Source: Lutraria lutraria (Eukaryota > Mollusca > Bivalvia > Venerida > Mactridae). From it: 64,000 nucleotides of DNA. The notes under the pieces are model-generated. The model ran no database searches. It worked only from the letters and a program-made list of their open reading frames with translations, and was not told the DNA's origin. A program made the translations under genes and the position numbers. The DNA lies in NCBI GenBank assembly GCA_964023205.1, contig OZ026834.1:45451909-45515908 (forward strand), read 5' to 3'. The stretch's first letter is position 1. Every line of letters begins with the position of its first letter. This document shows, one piece after another, positions 36,901 to 42,737 of this stretch.

Positions 36901-39900
36901 GAACATAGAAATAAATAAATGCGGCTTAAGCATTCATACACACAGGCACCTCAATCATGGATCATTATTTTCGTATTAAGTATTTGAAAATTAAGATTAC
37001 TTACATCCCGGAAACCAAAACATTAAAACTACAATAATCTTGTGGACATTCTATAACATTTGGATATGATACTGCTTTGTCACAAGGTGTTTCTGAAAGA
37101 AAAATGTCGCATCAAAAGCCTACAGTACAACCTCTCAAGAGCGGCCCTCTCTTGAACAACAATTTCCCTTAAGCAACATCATGATTTTCCCACTCCGCAA
37201 TTTAACTACATTGTATTAATTTAATCGCTCAACAATATAAAGCTACTCCCAAAGGGTAATAAATAATGTAGGTTGAAGAATTTTCTGATAAAACTACACA
37301 GTTATTTAATGCATTCCTCTCAACTTACCTGTATCACACATGTTTCCATGCCAACCAAACTGACATATACAACGTGCAGACGTGACGTCAGTCGCATCAC
37401 ACAAGGCACCATTACCACATACAAGTTTACTACAGGGCCCAGCCAGCTCTTGTAAACAATGAATATACATATATTTATAACTTCTGGTGCCCGAACATGT
37501 CAAATCAAATATAGAAAATAAACGCAATGAAGCATATTGCAACTATAGTTGATACTCTGAAAGAGTATACCAAACACAGGAAAAAGAGTTATTACATACG
37601 CCTGATTCTGTTTTCACATGTCACAAGATTACGTAAAGAGACGTGACGTAAGTTCGTAGGTTGACTCCTCTTTATTAATGTTACAGACACTCTTGTGTCA
37701 TAATCATTAAAACATAGTATTTAATAATGCATTATTTAGAATTAAAATGAGTAATAACTAACAAAGTTGTACACAGAAAGGACCATATATATATATTAAT
37801 TGTTTGGATACATCATTAAATCCCTCACATATACCTGATCTAGTTTTATTGACAACCTCTACATTTATACAGTGTAAATCTACATGACATCCAGAACATT
37901 TCGACCATCTGTTTGAATAGAAAAATTCAAAACACTTTTAAGTAAAATACGAAAATAATTTGTAGTTTTAATGATAGAGCTTTTATTCAGTTATATTTCA
38001 TAACCAATTCAAAAGAAGCACTAGCATAAATAAAACATTTAACATAGAGGATTGGCTAAAATAACGTGAAACGATATTTTATGTTATTTACAAAGATTAA
38101 ATATCATACTTTAAGTTTAATTCCAAGCAACAAAAAATTCTAACCGAACACTCAAACATGGTGTTTTATTGCGCTAAATACTGCAACCCTTTATCGACTT
38201 TTCCTTATCAACGTTAATATCTCTACCGTAATGTGCATAAAGTCTGCAAAAGTTGGTATGTTTTACACCCAATAAAGATTTTTACTTCACATGAATTTCA
38301 GACTGATATTCGTCAGTGTTAGAAGCCATGTTCTATCATTTTAAATCTCGTTGGTTCGAAATTAATATGTATCAAGTTTGATAAAACCCATTCTGTGATG
38401 GTCAAACTTTAAAATGTGTCAAAAGATAAAATACAGGAAATAGTTAATAATAAACACAAGAACAGCTGACAAAAGATTGTTGATTGGAACATCCACGATA
38501 GTTACTTACTGGAAACAGAAGTATTTAGTTCCGGTTGGGACATTCCCATTTGGAGTGTATGTGACGTTATATTTACATGAAGACTGTGTCACTTCGAAAA
38601 GACTGGTGTGAACTAAAGGATCAGCCACTTTCATTGGTAAAATATTTGAACTGAAAATTTGAAATACATACCAAAGATATCCAAAATATATTGTAAACAA
38701 GATATACAATGTTTTAACTGTGTGCTTTTATTGAACACAAGGACAAGGTATACTTAACGATTTAGAAGGTGAACACGTAAGTAAATGTACAAAACATTAG
38801 ACTTTTTTTCAATTTGGTTGTCATAAATACATAAATATAAAACTTAGGTGACTTATCTAATCATACCTAATTAAGTACGTTTAATTATGATCCTCAAGTC
38901 AAGTCTACAACACTGCATGCCCTTCCGTCATTTCGAATGGCAGGGCATAATATACAATTGTTTACATTGGGAGTGGTCGGTCATATCTGATAGAAAGTCC
39001 CATGGCAAGGCAATGTTCGTGTAATTTGTAGATAAAAGTAAGTTGGCCTAGGTTTTCAGTTATGGATAAATAAATATAATTATACAAATTACCATATTCC
39101 TCCGTGTCGAGATGTCTCCACTTCATACTGACAAGTCTGATACCTGGGACAATAGAGTGTGGAGTTTTCAGGAAGTGTAGCTGGGTATACAAAATTGTGT
39201 GATGTCTGAAACAATTTGAGCCCTCATAAAGAAACACAAATGGCAGATGTATCAAACATCAATATAAGTACAAAATGATGATGAGTTCGAAATTGTCATT
39301 AAAAGCCTGGTCAATTTAATCATTCATAATTAGAGCCAAAAATGAAGAACAAGATCTCCTTAACAAACTACTTTAAACCATGAAAACAGAAACATTGTAC
39401 TTACTGTGCTGATGTTGTTACCGACTGAAAAATAGCAAGGGATATTCCATTATCCATATTTATAAATTAGTAAACTTCAATGAAATAGCGAACGGCATGA
39501 AATAATAAGATAAACAAAAGATGGGCTCTAATAACTGAGTAAAACATGGTTTTCAAATGCGCAATGAATTACATAAATTATGTTACATATATAACATATT
39601 CAATGTAATTTATACCCCAATTCATTCACTAGACTATGTATTGGTTAAATTCATGTTAATTTACATATTACACTGTCCTGTTTGGTCCTGCATTCACCCT
39701 GTGGAACTTTGTTCATATTATAATATTATGTACATGTATACATGCAAATCTATGTACCATGCATGCTTACTTAATAATTGAAGGAGAATGGTCTATGTTT
39801 TCTGTGCTAACGGAGGGTATTTCTTACTTGATTGTAAACTAAAAGTTACATTCTGGCACAGTTCAACCTTTCCAAAGCAACACCTTTCAGTAAAAGCAAA

Positions 39901-41464
39901 CATTTGTTATTGTTGCTGTAGAGAGGTTAAAAGTCAAATCGTACAGTTTGAAAAAATAATGGTGTTGTTGAAGGGAGATTGTTGCTCAAGAGAGGGCCGC
40001 TCTGGAGAGGTTGTACTGTATTTCAGTTAAAATCTTTTTATCAAATATAAGAAAACCATACTGATTACCTCCATTTATCATGTAGCACAACTCATCAGCA
40101 ACAATCCTGTGAACATTAAACAGTTTAAACTCAGTTATTATAACTTAAGTGATTTCTGTGTGTAAATGGAAACATGTGCTTAAAATAAACAAGATATATA
40201 CAAGCCTGTCGATGAGATTTTTCATGCAGCGAAAAAGATAAATTAATAAGCAAGTTTTCTCTTGGTTCCATATTGTATGTGTTAACCTTCACATTAAACA
40301 TTTTATCTGGAGCCCTGCCTCCATTGACAGTAGACCTTTAGTCAGAGCAAAGTTTGTTCAAAATGATCAATGATGGTCTTTAAAAGAATGGCAATTATTC
40401 ACAAGATAACCTTTATTCTGAAATGGAGACTAACAAAGTTATAATGTATTTATCTTTGTATTTTGATTAAATATGTGTTTGTAATACTTGTTTACTTACG
40501 TTTTATTATAAGTTGTCTGCACGCAATATCTAAATATTCCTTCTGATGTAGGAGTTAGTGAGACAAAGGCTTCATGCGTACATACTAGGGTAGCTTTATT
40601 ACAAATTGGCCACACATTAATATAATTTATAGAAAGTCCTGCATCAACATGACCGGACTGTACAACGGGTCTGAAAGTACAATAAGATATATTTTAATGT
40701 GTGTTGTAATGCAAATAAAACAACTTAAGAACAAAATATATAAAAATTTGCATCATAGCCTTCCATTAACAAACTCATTTCTATGTCTAAAAATTAAACA
40801 CAGTGTGTAATAATATTGCAAAATTCATTTTTCTTGCAATGAAATTATAAGATTTGATAAATTAAAATTACATAATTCTGTTAAGATAACTATAGATATT
40901 GTTCACACTGCTTCTTAATTATTATTTGAGTTGAATGTTTCTTAATTTGTTACTTATTTTTTAAATTTAATATGCTCGTTCTAAGTTGTTTGCTTGCATT
41001 GTTTACCATTATGTCCTGTAGTCAATCAATAAAAACACATAAACTTGTATGTATTGTTCCAAAAGTTTAAGCACAGTGTAAACTCTCCGAAGCAACAGCA
41101 TTTGGGAATAGCAAAATTATCCTGTTGTTCAGTTGTTGAGAGATTGTTGCTCTTGGAGGTTAAGTTAAATTGTGCAGTTGTAAAATCATGCTGTTGTTGA
41201 AGAGAGGGCCGCTCTAGAGAGGTTGTACTGTATAGTAAAATATTATAATTTATTCACTTAATTCAGTTCTTTCGAAGAATTATATCACATAAGATGAACG
41301 TTTAGAAAGCCCACTCTGTGTACATATATACACTAGATTACCTGTACGTAAACTTACTTTATGGTTGTATTTGATTTGATTGGCAATGTAATTTCACACT
41401 CCTTACTGACAGTACATTGTAGAATATGAGGAATCTTATTATTAGCAAATGTTGGTCCAATACA
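21727..41464 (-). CDS. Large secreted or membrane protein: novel Cys module, 21 EGF, Ig, MAM (39 exons seen)
   Basis: One gene on the minus strand, joined here from 39 exons whose phases agree at every junction (4396 coding bases, about 1465 residues). Order from the N-terminal side: a cysteine-rich region of repeated modules I do not recognise (14 exons, 41464 down to 34660) that includes one EGF; 20 tandem EGF domains, mostly calcium-binding (DIDEC/DIDDC start); one Ig domain on two exons; one MAM domain on three exons. This architecture is that of an extracellular adhesion or matrix protein. Many EGFs carry Notch-type O-glucose (CxSxPC) and O-fucose (CxxxxTC) sites. The signal peptide exon lies upstream and was not firmly found; the 3' end after MAM is also open. 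It is not Notch: there are no LNR repeats or ankyrin repeats in the window. Function is inferred from domains only. Confidence 0.9.
22194..22354 (-). CDS. MAM domain exon 2
   Basis: Encodes [26 protein letters not shown] and MGDLIVYTL, matching the middle of MAM domains (GxYxYxEAS...; FWYHMYG). Acceptor TTTTCAG, donor GTATTA; enters with a split Ser codon and ends in phase 0. Confidence 0.95.
22518..22667 (-). CDS. MAM domain exon 1
   Basis: Encodes [23 protein letters not shown] and [11 protein letters not shown], the MAM N-terminal signature with its first two cysteines. Acceptor TTGTAG, donor GTAAGA, phase 1 at both ends. Confidence 0.95.
23037..23153 (-). CDS. Ig domain, second exon
   Basis: Encodes [17 protein letters not shown], the classic Ig F-strand (DxGxYxC) followed by the G strand ending FIVNMN. 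Acceptor TTTCTAG, donor GTAAAC, phase 1 to 1. Confidence 0.94.
23482..23637 (-). CDS. Ig domain, first exon
   Basis: Encodes [19 protein letters not shown] and [12 protein letters not shown], giving the B-strand cysteine and the core tryptophan of an Ig domain. Acceptor TTTGCAG, donor GTTAAT, phase 1 to 1. Confidence 0.92.
23806..24571. mobile_element. Non-autonomous hAT-like element with 8-bp target duplication
   Basis: A 766-bp insertion in the intron between the Ig and EGF21 exons. Ends are TAGGACTGCAACGATTC and GAATCGTTGCAGCCCTA, inverted with one mismatch over about 17 bases, flanked on both sides by the 8-bp direct repeat ACTACTAC (23798-23805 and 24572-24579). TAGGG-CTGCAACGATT ends and 8-bp duplications are typical of hAT transposons. 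Subterminal TCCGAAT/TTCGGT words recur at both ends. No transposase frame. Confidence 0.92.
24983..25102 (-). CDS. EGF 21 exon
   Basis: Encodes [14 protein letters not shown] then [14 protein letters not shown], six cysteines. 120 bases, phase 1 to 1. It starts without the calcium-binding DxDEC signature. Confidence 0.93.
25494..25607 (-). CDS. EGF 20 exon (calcium-binding)
   Basis: Encodes [16 protein letters not shown] then [14 protein letters not shown]. 114 bases, phase 1 to 1. CSSSPC fits the O-glucosylation consensus. Confidence 0.95.
25870..25983 (-). CDS. EGF 19 exon (calcium-binding)
   Basis: Encodes [16 protein letters not shown] then [14 protein letters not shown]. 114 bases, phase 1 to 1. 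CQSHPC and CLNGGTC fit O-glucose and O-fucose sites. Confidence 0.95.
26463..26573 (-). CDS. EGF 18 exon
   Basis: Encodes [14 protein letters not shown] then [14 protein letters not shown]. 111 bases, phase 1 to 1; lacks the DxDEC start. Confidence 0.94.
   Translation of the reverse strand: MVILAYRHLVYGEHVFVMNKTLSVFVLLVTLENVVK
26821..26928 (-). CDS. EGF 17 exon (short, divergent)
   Basis: Encodes [18 protein letters not shown] then a very short loop to [12 protein letters not shown]. 108 bases, phase 1 to 1. The spacing between the third and fourth cysteine is shortened (CMNGTC). Confidence 0.92.
27056..27169 (-). CDS. EGF 16 exon (calcium-binding)
   Basis: Encodes [16 protein letters not shown] then [14 protein letters not shown]. 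114 bases; donor GTACGT chosen because it keeps phase 1 (a second GTATGT lies 4 bases on). Confidence 0.93.
27590..27703 (-). CDS. EGF 15 exon (calcium-binding)
   Basis: Encodes [16 protein letters not shown] then [14 protein letters not shown]. 114 bases, phase 1 to 1. Confidence 0.95.
27895..27908 (+). repeat. Homopolymer run of 14 G
   Basis: G tract in the intron between EGF 14 and EGF 15 exons; length is likely variable. Confidence 0.85.
28138..28251 (-). CDS. EGF 14 exon (calcium-binding)
   Basis: Encodes [16 protein letters not shown] then [14 protein letters not shown]. 114 bases. Closely similar to EGF 13, a recent pair duplication. Confidence 0.95.
28785..28898 (-). CDS. EGF 13 exon (calcium-binding)
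   Basis: Encodes [16 protein letters not shown] then [14 protein letters not shown]. 114 bases. Paired with EGF 14; both exons begin at the same CATAC|TTGTTTGACA context on the plus strand. Confidence 0.95.
29191..29304 (-). CDS. EGF 12 exon (type B)
   Basis: Encodes [16 protein letters not shown] then [14 protein letters not shown]. 114 bases. Belongs with EGF 6 and 10 by its WSGHxC/WSGSxC end. Confidence 0.95.
29361..29526. mobile_element. MITE copy a (CAACCTCTCCAAAGC family)
   Basis: Begins TACAGTGCAACCTTTCCAAA and ends TTTGGAGAGGCTGTACTGTA, inverted ends about 20 bases long. One of five family members inside this gene. Confidence 0.85.
29888..30001 (-). CDS. EGF 11 exon (type A)
   Basis: Encodes [16 protein letters not shown] then [14 protein letters not shown]. 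114 bases. Same type as EGF 3 and 7. Confidence 0.95.
30301..30414 (-). CDS. EGF 10 exon (type B)
   Basis: Encodes [16 protein letters not shown] then [14 protein letters not shown]. 114 bases. Pairs with EGF 6. Confidence 0.95.
30696..30809 (-). CDS. EGF 9 exon (type C)
   Basis: Encodes [16 protein letters not shown] then [14 protein letters not shown]. The donor GTGAGT occurs in tandem (GTGAGTGAGT); the copy that keeps phase 1 ends the exon at 30696 and gives 114 bases. The same tandem donor occurs in EGF 5. Confidence 0.93.
31181..31294 (-). CDS. EGF 8 exon (type D)
   Basis: Encodes [16 protein letters not shown] then [14 protein letters not shown]. 114 bases. Pairs with EGF 4, sharing the unusual GxGEYTC loop. 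Confidence 0.95.
31395..31620. repeat. Probable degenerate SINE-like repeat
   Basis: Contains TTTAATGTCGCATCATTAGCCAG and TCATTTGGCCGGAGG, weakly like the block at 63.42-63.55 kb. Assignment is tentative. Confidence 0.35.
31811..31924 (-). CDS. EGF 7 exon (type A)
   Basis: Encodes [16 protein letters not shown] then [14 protein letters not shown]. 114 bases. Strongly similar to EGF 3 and 11. Confidence 0.95.
32136..32380 (+). mobile_element. tRNA-derived SINE, family 2
   Basis: Head CCGTGGTCGAGTGGTTAAAG (box A) and GGGTTCAATCCC (box B), then a body with GGGAGTCTAGTACTGGTACTT and a tail of AAATAAATAAACAAACAAAC. Minus-strand relatives at 46.8-47.0 and 49.0-49.2 kb. It is not a tRNA gene: there is no closing acceptor stem. 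Confidence 0.88.
32399..32512 (-). CDS. EGF 6 exon (type B)
   Basis: Encodes [16 protein letters not shown] then [14 protein letters not shown]. 114 bases. The calcium-site Glu/Asp before the first cysteine is Ala. Confidence 0.95.
32700..32895 (-). repeat. Dispersed repeat copy (TTCCATGTTGCAGTGCAA family)
   Basis: Contains AAGTACTGAAAGTGCTTGTGG, GCAACATGGAACTAGTTTAA and CGCATTAAAATTCATGC in the same order as the copy near 16.0 kb. Confidence 0.8.
32955..33068 (-). CDS. EGF 5 exon (type C)
   Basis: Encodes [16 protein letters not shown] then [14 protein letters not shown]. Tandem GTGAGTGAGT donor as in EGF 9; phase sets the end at 32955. 114 bases. Confidence 0.93.
33453..33566 (-). CDS. 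EGF 4 exon (type D)
   Basis: Encodes [16 protein letters not shown] then [14 protein letters not shown]. 114 bases. Pairs with EGF 8. Confidence 0.95.
33760..33870 (-). CDS. EGF 3 exon (type A)
   Basis: Encodes [15 protein letters not shown] then [14 protein letters not shown]. 111 bases: one residue shorter between the first two cysteines than other type A members. Confidence 0.94.
34287..34400 (-). CDS. EGF 2 exon (first of the tandem array)
   Basis: Encodes [16 protein letters not shown] then [13 protein letters not shown]. 114 bases, phase 1 to 1. Lacks the full calcium-binding start. Confidence 0.94.
34660..34694 (-). CDS. Cys-module exon (35 bases, [11 protein letters not shown])
   Basis: Acceptor TTTTCAG, donor GTATAG. 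Encodes [11 protein letters not shown], the end of a module, and leads in phase 1 into EGF 2. Confidence 0.8.
34972..35118 (-). CDS. Cys-module exon ([10 protein letters not shown] ... NQTVCLKT)
   Basis: Acceptor CTACAG, donor GTACCG, phase 2 to 2. Encodes [31 protein letters not shown] and ENQTVCLKT. The last piece aligns with RYCVQTT and KYFCFQW in the other modules. Confidence 0.88.
35416..35576. mobile_element. MITE (TACTGTA ends), copy 1
   Basis: Starts TACTGTATTTTCATTTATTT and ends with ACGAAAATTAATGATTCTACAGTA-type sequence; the two ends are imperfect inverted repeats. A second copy in the opposite orientation lies at 62476-62683, sharing CGTTGGGCTTAATTTTCGTGG-like blocks. Confidence 0.8.
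35860..35951 (-). CDS. Cys-module exon ([17 protein letters not shown])
   Basis: Encodes [17 protein letters not shown] and IPQPGNIC. The pair of cysteines five apart (CNVNEDC) is the module's opening signature. Acceptor TTCCAG, donor GTAGGT. Confidence 0.88.
36220..36292 (-). CDS. Cys-module exon ([14 protein letters not shown])
   Basis: 73 bases, encoding [11 protein letters not shown] and INATVIQPN. Acceptor TTTCAG, donor GTGAGT, entering in phase 2 and ending in phase 0. Confidence 0.85.
36307..36490. mobile_element. MITE copy b (CAACCTCTCCAAAGC family), degenerate
   Basis: Begins TACAGTACAACCTCTCCAAA and continues with GCGGCCCTC and repeated AGAGCAAC words; the right inverted end is lost, so the end position is approximate. 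Confidence 0.6.
36621..36737 (-). CDS. Cys-module exon ([19 protein letters not shown])
   Basis: 117 bases, phase 2 to 2, encoding [25 protein letters not shown] and VMDFEVNHE. It parallels [17 protein letters not shown] in the 34972-35118 exon. Confidence 0.87.
37005..37092 (-). CDS. Cys-module exon ([15 protein letters not shown])
   Basis: 88 bases, encoding [20 protein letters not shown] and SFNVLVSGI. It carries the module opening CPQDYC. Acceptor TTTCAG, donor GTAAGT. Confidence 0.88.
37121..37258. mobile_element. MITE copy c (CAACCTCTCCAAAGC family), partial
   Basis: Begins TACAGTACAACCTCTCAAGAG and GCGGCCCTCTCTTGAAC; right end degraded to CTCCCAAAGGGTAAT. Confidence 0.6.
37329..37448 (-). 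CDS. EGF 1 exon (embedded in the Cys-module region)
   Basis: Encodes [16 protein letters not shown] then [14 protein letters not shown], a non-calcium-binding EGF placed between two sets of Cys modules. 120 bases, phase 1 to 1; acceptor ACAAG is weak but is fixed by phase and by the first cysteine. Confidence 0.88.
37835..37908 (-). CDS. Cys-module exon ([18 protein letters not shown])
   Basis: 74 bases, four closely spaced cysteines in [13 protein letters not shown] followed by [11 protein letters not shown]. It corresponds to the module end [10 protein letters not shown] with an added CxxC. Confidence 0.84.
38510..38650 (-). CDS. Cys-module exon ([13 protein letters not shown] ... KYFCFQ)
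   Basis: 141 bases, phase 2 to 2, encoding [32 protein letters not shown] and TGTKYFCFQ. Acceptor TTTTCAG, donor GTAAGT. Confidence 0.88.
39093..39205 (-). CDS. Cys-module exon ([14 protein letters not shown])
   Basis: 113 bases, encoding [30 protein letters not shown] and RHGGIC. Carries the module opening CPRYQTC. Acceptor TTTCAG, donor GTAATT. Confidence 0.87.
39405..39424 (-). CDS. 20-base microexon (GNNIST)
   Basis: Bounded by TTTTTCAG and GTAAGTAC, both strong. Encodes GNNIST between the 40069-40106 and 39093-39205 exons, and only with it do their phases (1 and 0) agree. Confidence 0.7.
39856..40020. mobile_element. MITE copy d (CAACCTCTCCAAAGC family)
   Basis: Begins GCACAGTTCAACCTTTCCAA and ends GCCGCTCTGGAGAGGTTGTA then CTGTA. 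Nearly complete copy. Confidence 0.85.
40069..40106 (-). CDS. Cys-module exon (38 bases, [12 protein letters not shown])
   Basis: Acceptor TTCACAG, donor GTAATC. Encodes [12 protein letters not shown], entering in phase 2 and ending in phase 1, which fits both neighbours. Confidence 0.75.
40500..40670 (-). CDS. Cys-module exon ([11 protein letters not shown] ... FRYCVQTT)
   Basis: 171 bases, phase 2 to 2, encoding [33 protein letters not shown] and [14 protein letters not shown]. Ends at GTAAGT. Confidence 0.88.
41072..41232. mobile_element. MITE copy e (CAACCTCTCCAAAGC family)
   Basis: Begins CACAGTGTAAACTCTCCGAA and ends CGCTCTAGAGAGGTTGTACT then GTA. Nearly complete copy. Confidence 0.85.
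41358..41464 (-). CDS. Cys-module exon (most 5' exon firmly recognised)
   Basis: 107 bases entering in phase 0, encoding [32 protein letters not shown] and TTIK. Carries the module opening CTVSKEC. Acceptor CTTGCAG, donor GTAAGT. Because it enters in mid-protein, at least one more upstream exon with the signal peptide must exist. Confidence 0.85.
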
Positions 41465-41549
41465 CTGCAAGACAAGAGAATTAAATTATTAAACATTAAT
41501 ACCTTAATTACCATCAGTCTTACTGTACATGTCATCTTAGTACGTAACA

Positions 41550-41700
41550 TCTTGTAACAAGAGATGTTTTTGTGACACAATGCCTCCATCTGGTGACCTT
41601 GACCTTTGACCTACTGTCCTTAAAATGCAGAAGTCCTGTAGAGGTTGTCACAAGGAACCAACATATGAAGTTTGATGACTGTAGGTGGAAGTTTTTTTAT
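41550..41700 (+). repeat. Dispersed repeat (CAAGAGATGTTTTTGTGACA)
   Basis: Shares AGGAACCAACATATGAAGTT and the TGACCTTTGACCTACTG block with an inverted copy at about 48310-48430 (ACTTCATATGTTGGTTCCTC). Confidence 0.75.
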
Positions 41701-41877
41701 TTTTTAGGCATGGTTAAAATTTGGTACAGACAGCCAAAATCAATACTATAGTATACATGTACCCTTGATCTGTACGGGGGCATATGTGGGGTCTGAAGTA
41801 TGATATTTTAACTCGAAGGTCAATCCATCATTCAACAAAAAGACATAACCACCGACACTGTACTGTGAAACTATAAA

Positions 41878-41965
41878 ACAAGGGCCTTTTTTCTTCTGTA
41901 ACAGAGGCCGAAATTTGGTGACTTCCCAATTGCAAAAAGGCTGCATGTTTTTTCCTAATTTGAGG
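41878..41965 (+). repeat. Dispersed repeat pair member
   Basis: Shares AGGGCCTTTT, AGAGGCC and GACTTCCCAATT then CATGCA/TGCATG-TTTTCC blocks, in order, with 53143-53225. Confidence 0.6.
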
Positions 41966-42030
41966 CAAGAAATTCCAAAAAATACTATGCTATTTTAACT
42001 CGGTTGCCTAACCTTCTCAAAAGAATACAG

Positions 42031-42291
42031 GGCTTGGTGTAAAAATATCTAAATGCAGTTAGCTAGTTATGGGTTTTCCGAGTGTGCGCATGTAAAGACA
42101 TTGACCAGGATTGACTTTGGATGTTTAATATATTGGGTCAGGCAAGAAGTTCATTCTCGTTTTCAAGCCATCCCAAGTGACTGCGTTGTATGGTTTTACC
42201 ATCAAATTGTCCATCAACATGCAATATCTTTACATGTGCTGACTCGGAAAACCCTAAACTAGCTATGATTTCAATATTTTTACACAAAGGC
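42031..42291. repeat. Foldback element, about 260 bp
   Basis: Left arm (GTGTAAAAATATC ... AGCTAGTTATGGGTTTTCCGAGTG ... CATGTAAAGA; shown in parts) is mirrored at 42215-42291 (TCTTTACATG ... CTCGGAAAACCCTAAACTAGCT ... TATTTTTACAC). Because of the mirror, frames on opposite strands give similar peptides (GFSECAHVKTL and GFSESAHVKIL). Confidence 0.85.
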
Positions 42292-42442
42292 TGGGTTCTC
42301 AAAAAGTTCGTGGCCAACAGGCCCAAAAGCTAGACTAACAGGCCTGCTAGTGCTAGGGGATCAGGGCACTTTTGAGATTTCTAACCGGCCCAAACAATTT
42401 TCTAAGCCGCTAAATTGGCCTGCAGCCTGTTATTGAGAACCC
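42292..42442. mobile_element. MITE with GGGTTCTCAATA ends, copy 1
   Basis: Left GGGTTCTCAAAAAG, right TTATTGAGAACCC. Body blocks (ACAGGCCCAAAAGCTAGACT, CAGGCCTGCTAG, TAAATTGGCCTGCAGCCTG) match the copy at 57231-57402 in the same orientation. It abuts the foldback element. Confidence 0.88.
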
Positions 42443-42737
42443 TGCAAATGCCTGTCCGATTTTCTGAGAATTTTGCCATTTTTGGTTTTCAGAAAATTTT
42501 GATAAATTCCAAAGAAAATGGGATAGAAAATTGACTTAAGACTTAGCTAGGGTTAGAGTTCCGGGGAATTCTGGTTTTCAGGAGTTTTAATTATACTGTA
42601 TAGGATATTCCTAATTGTGATATCAAAACTGGTCCCCCGTTCCATGTTGCAGTGCACCAAAGACTGACAAGAGTTAACGGGAACCATTTATCATGATACT
42701 CTCTTTCGAAACTATCAGAAAATATCATTCAATAATA

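Noticed and set aside
21727..41464. Notch receptor
   Set aside because: The tandem calcium-binding EGFs look alike, but the array is followed by Ig and MAM domains and preceded by a Cys module; no LNR, RAM or ankyrin exons are present.
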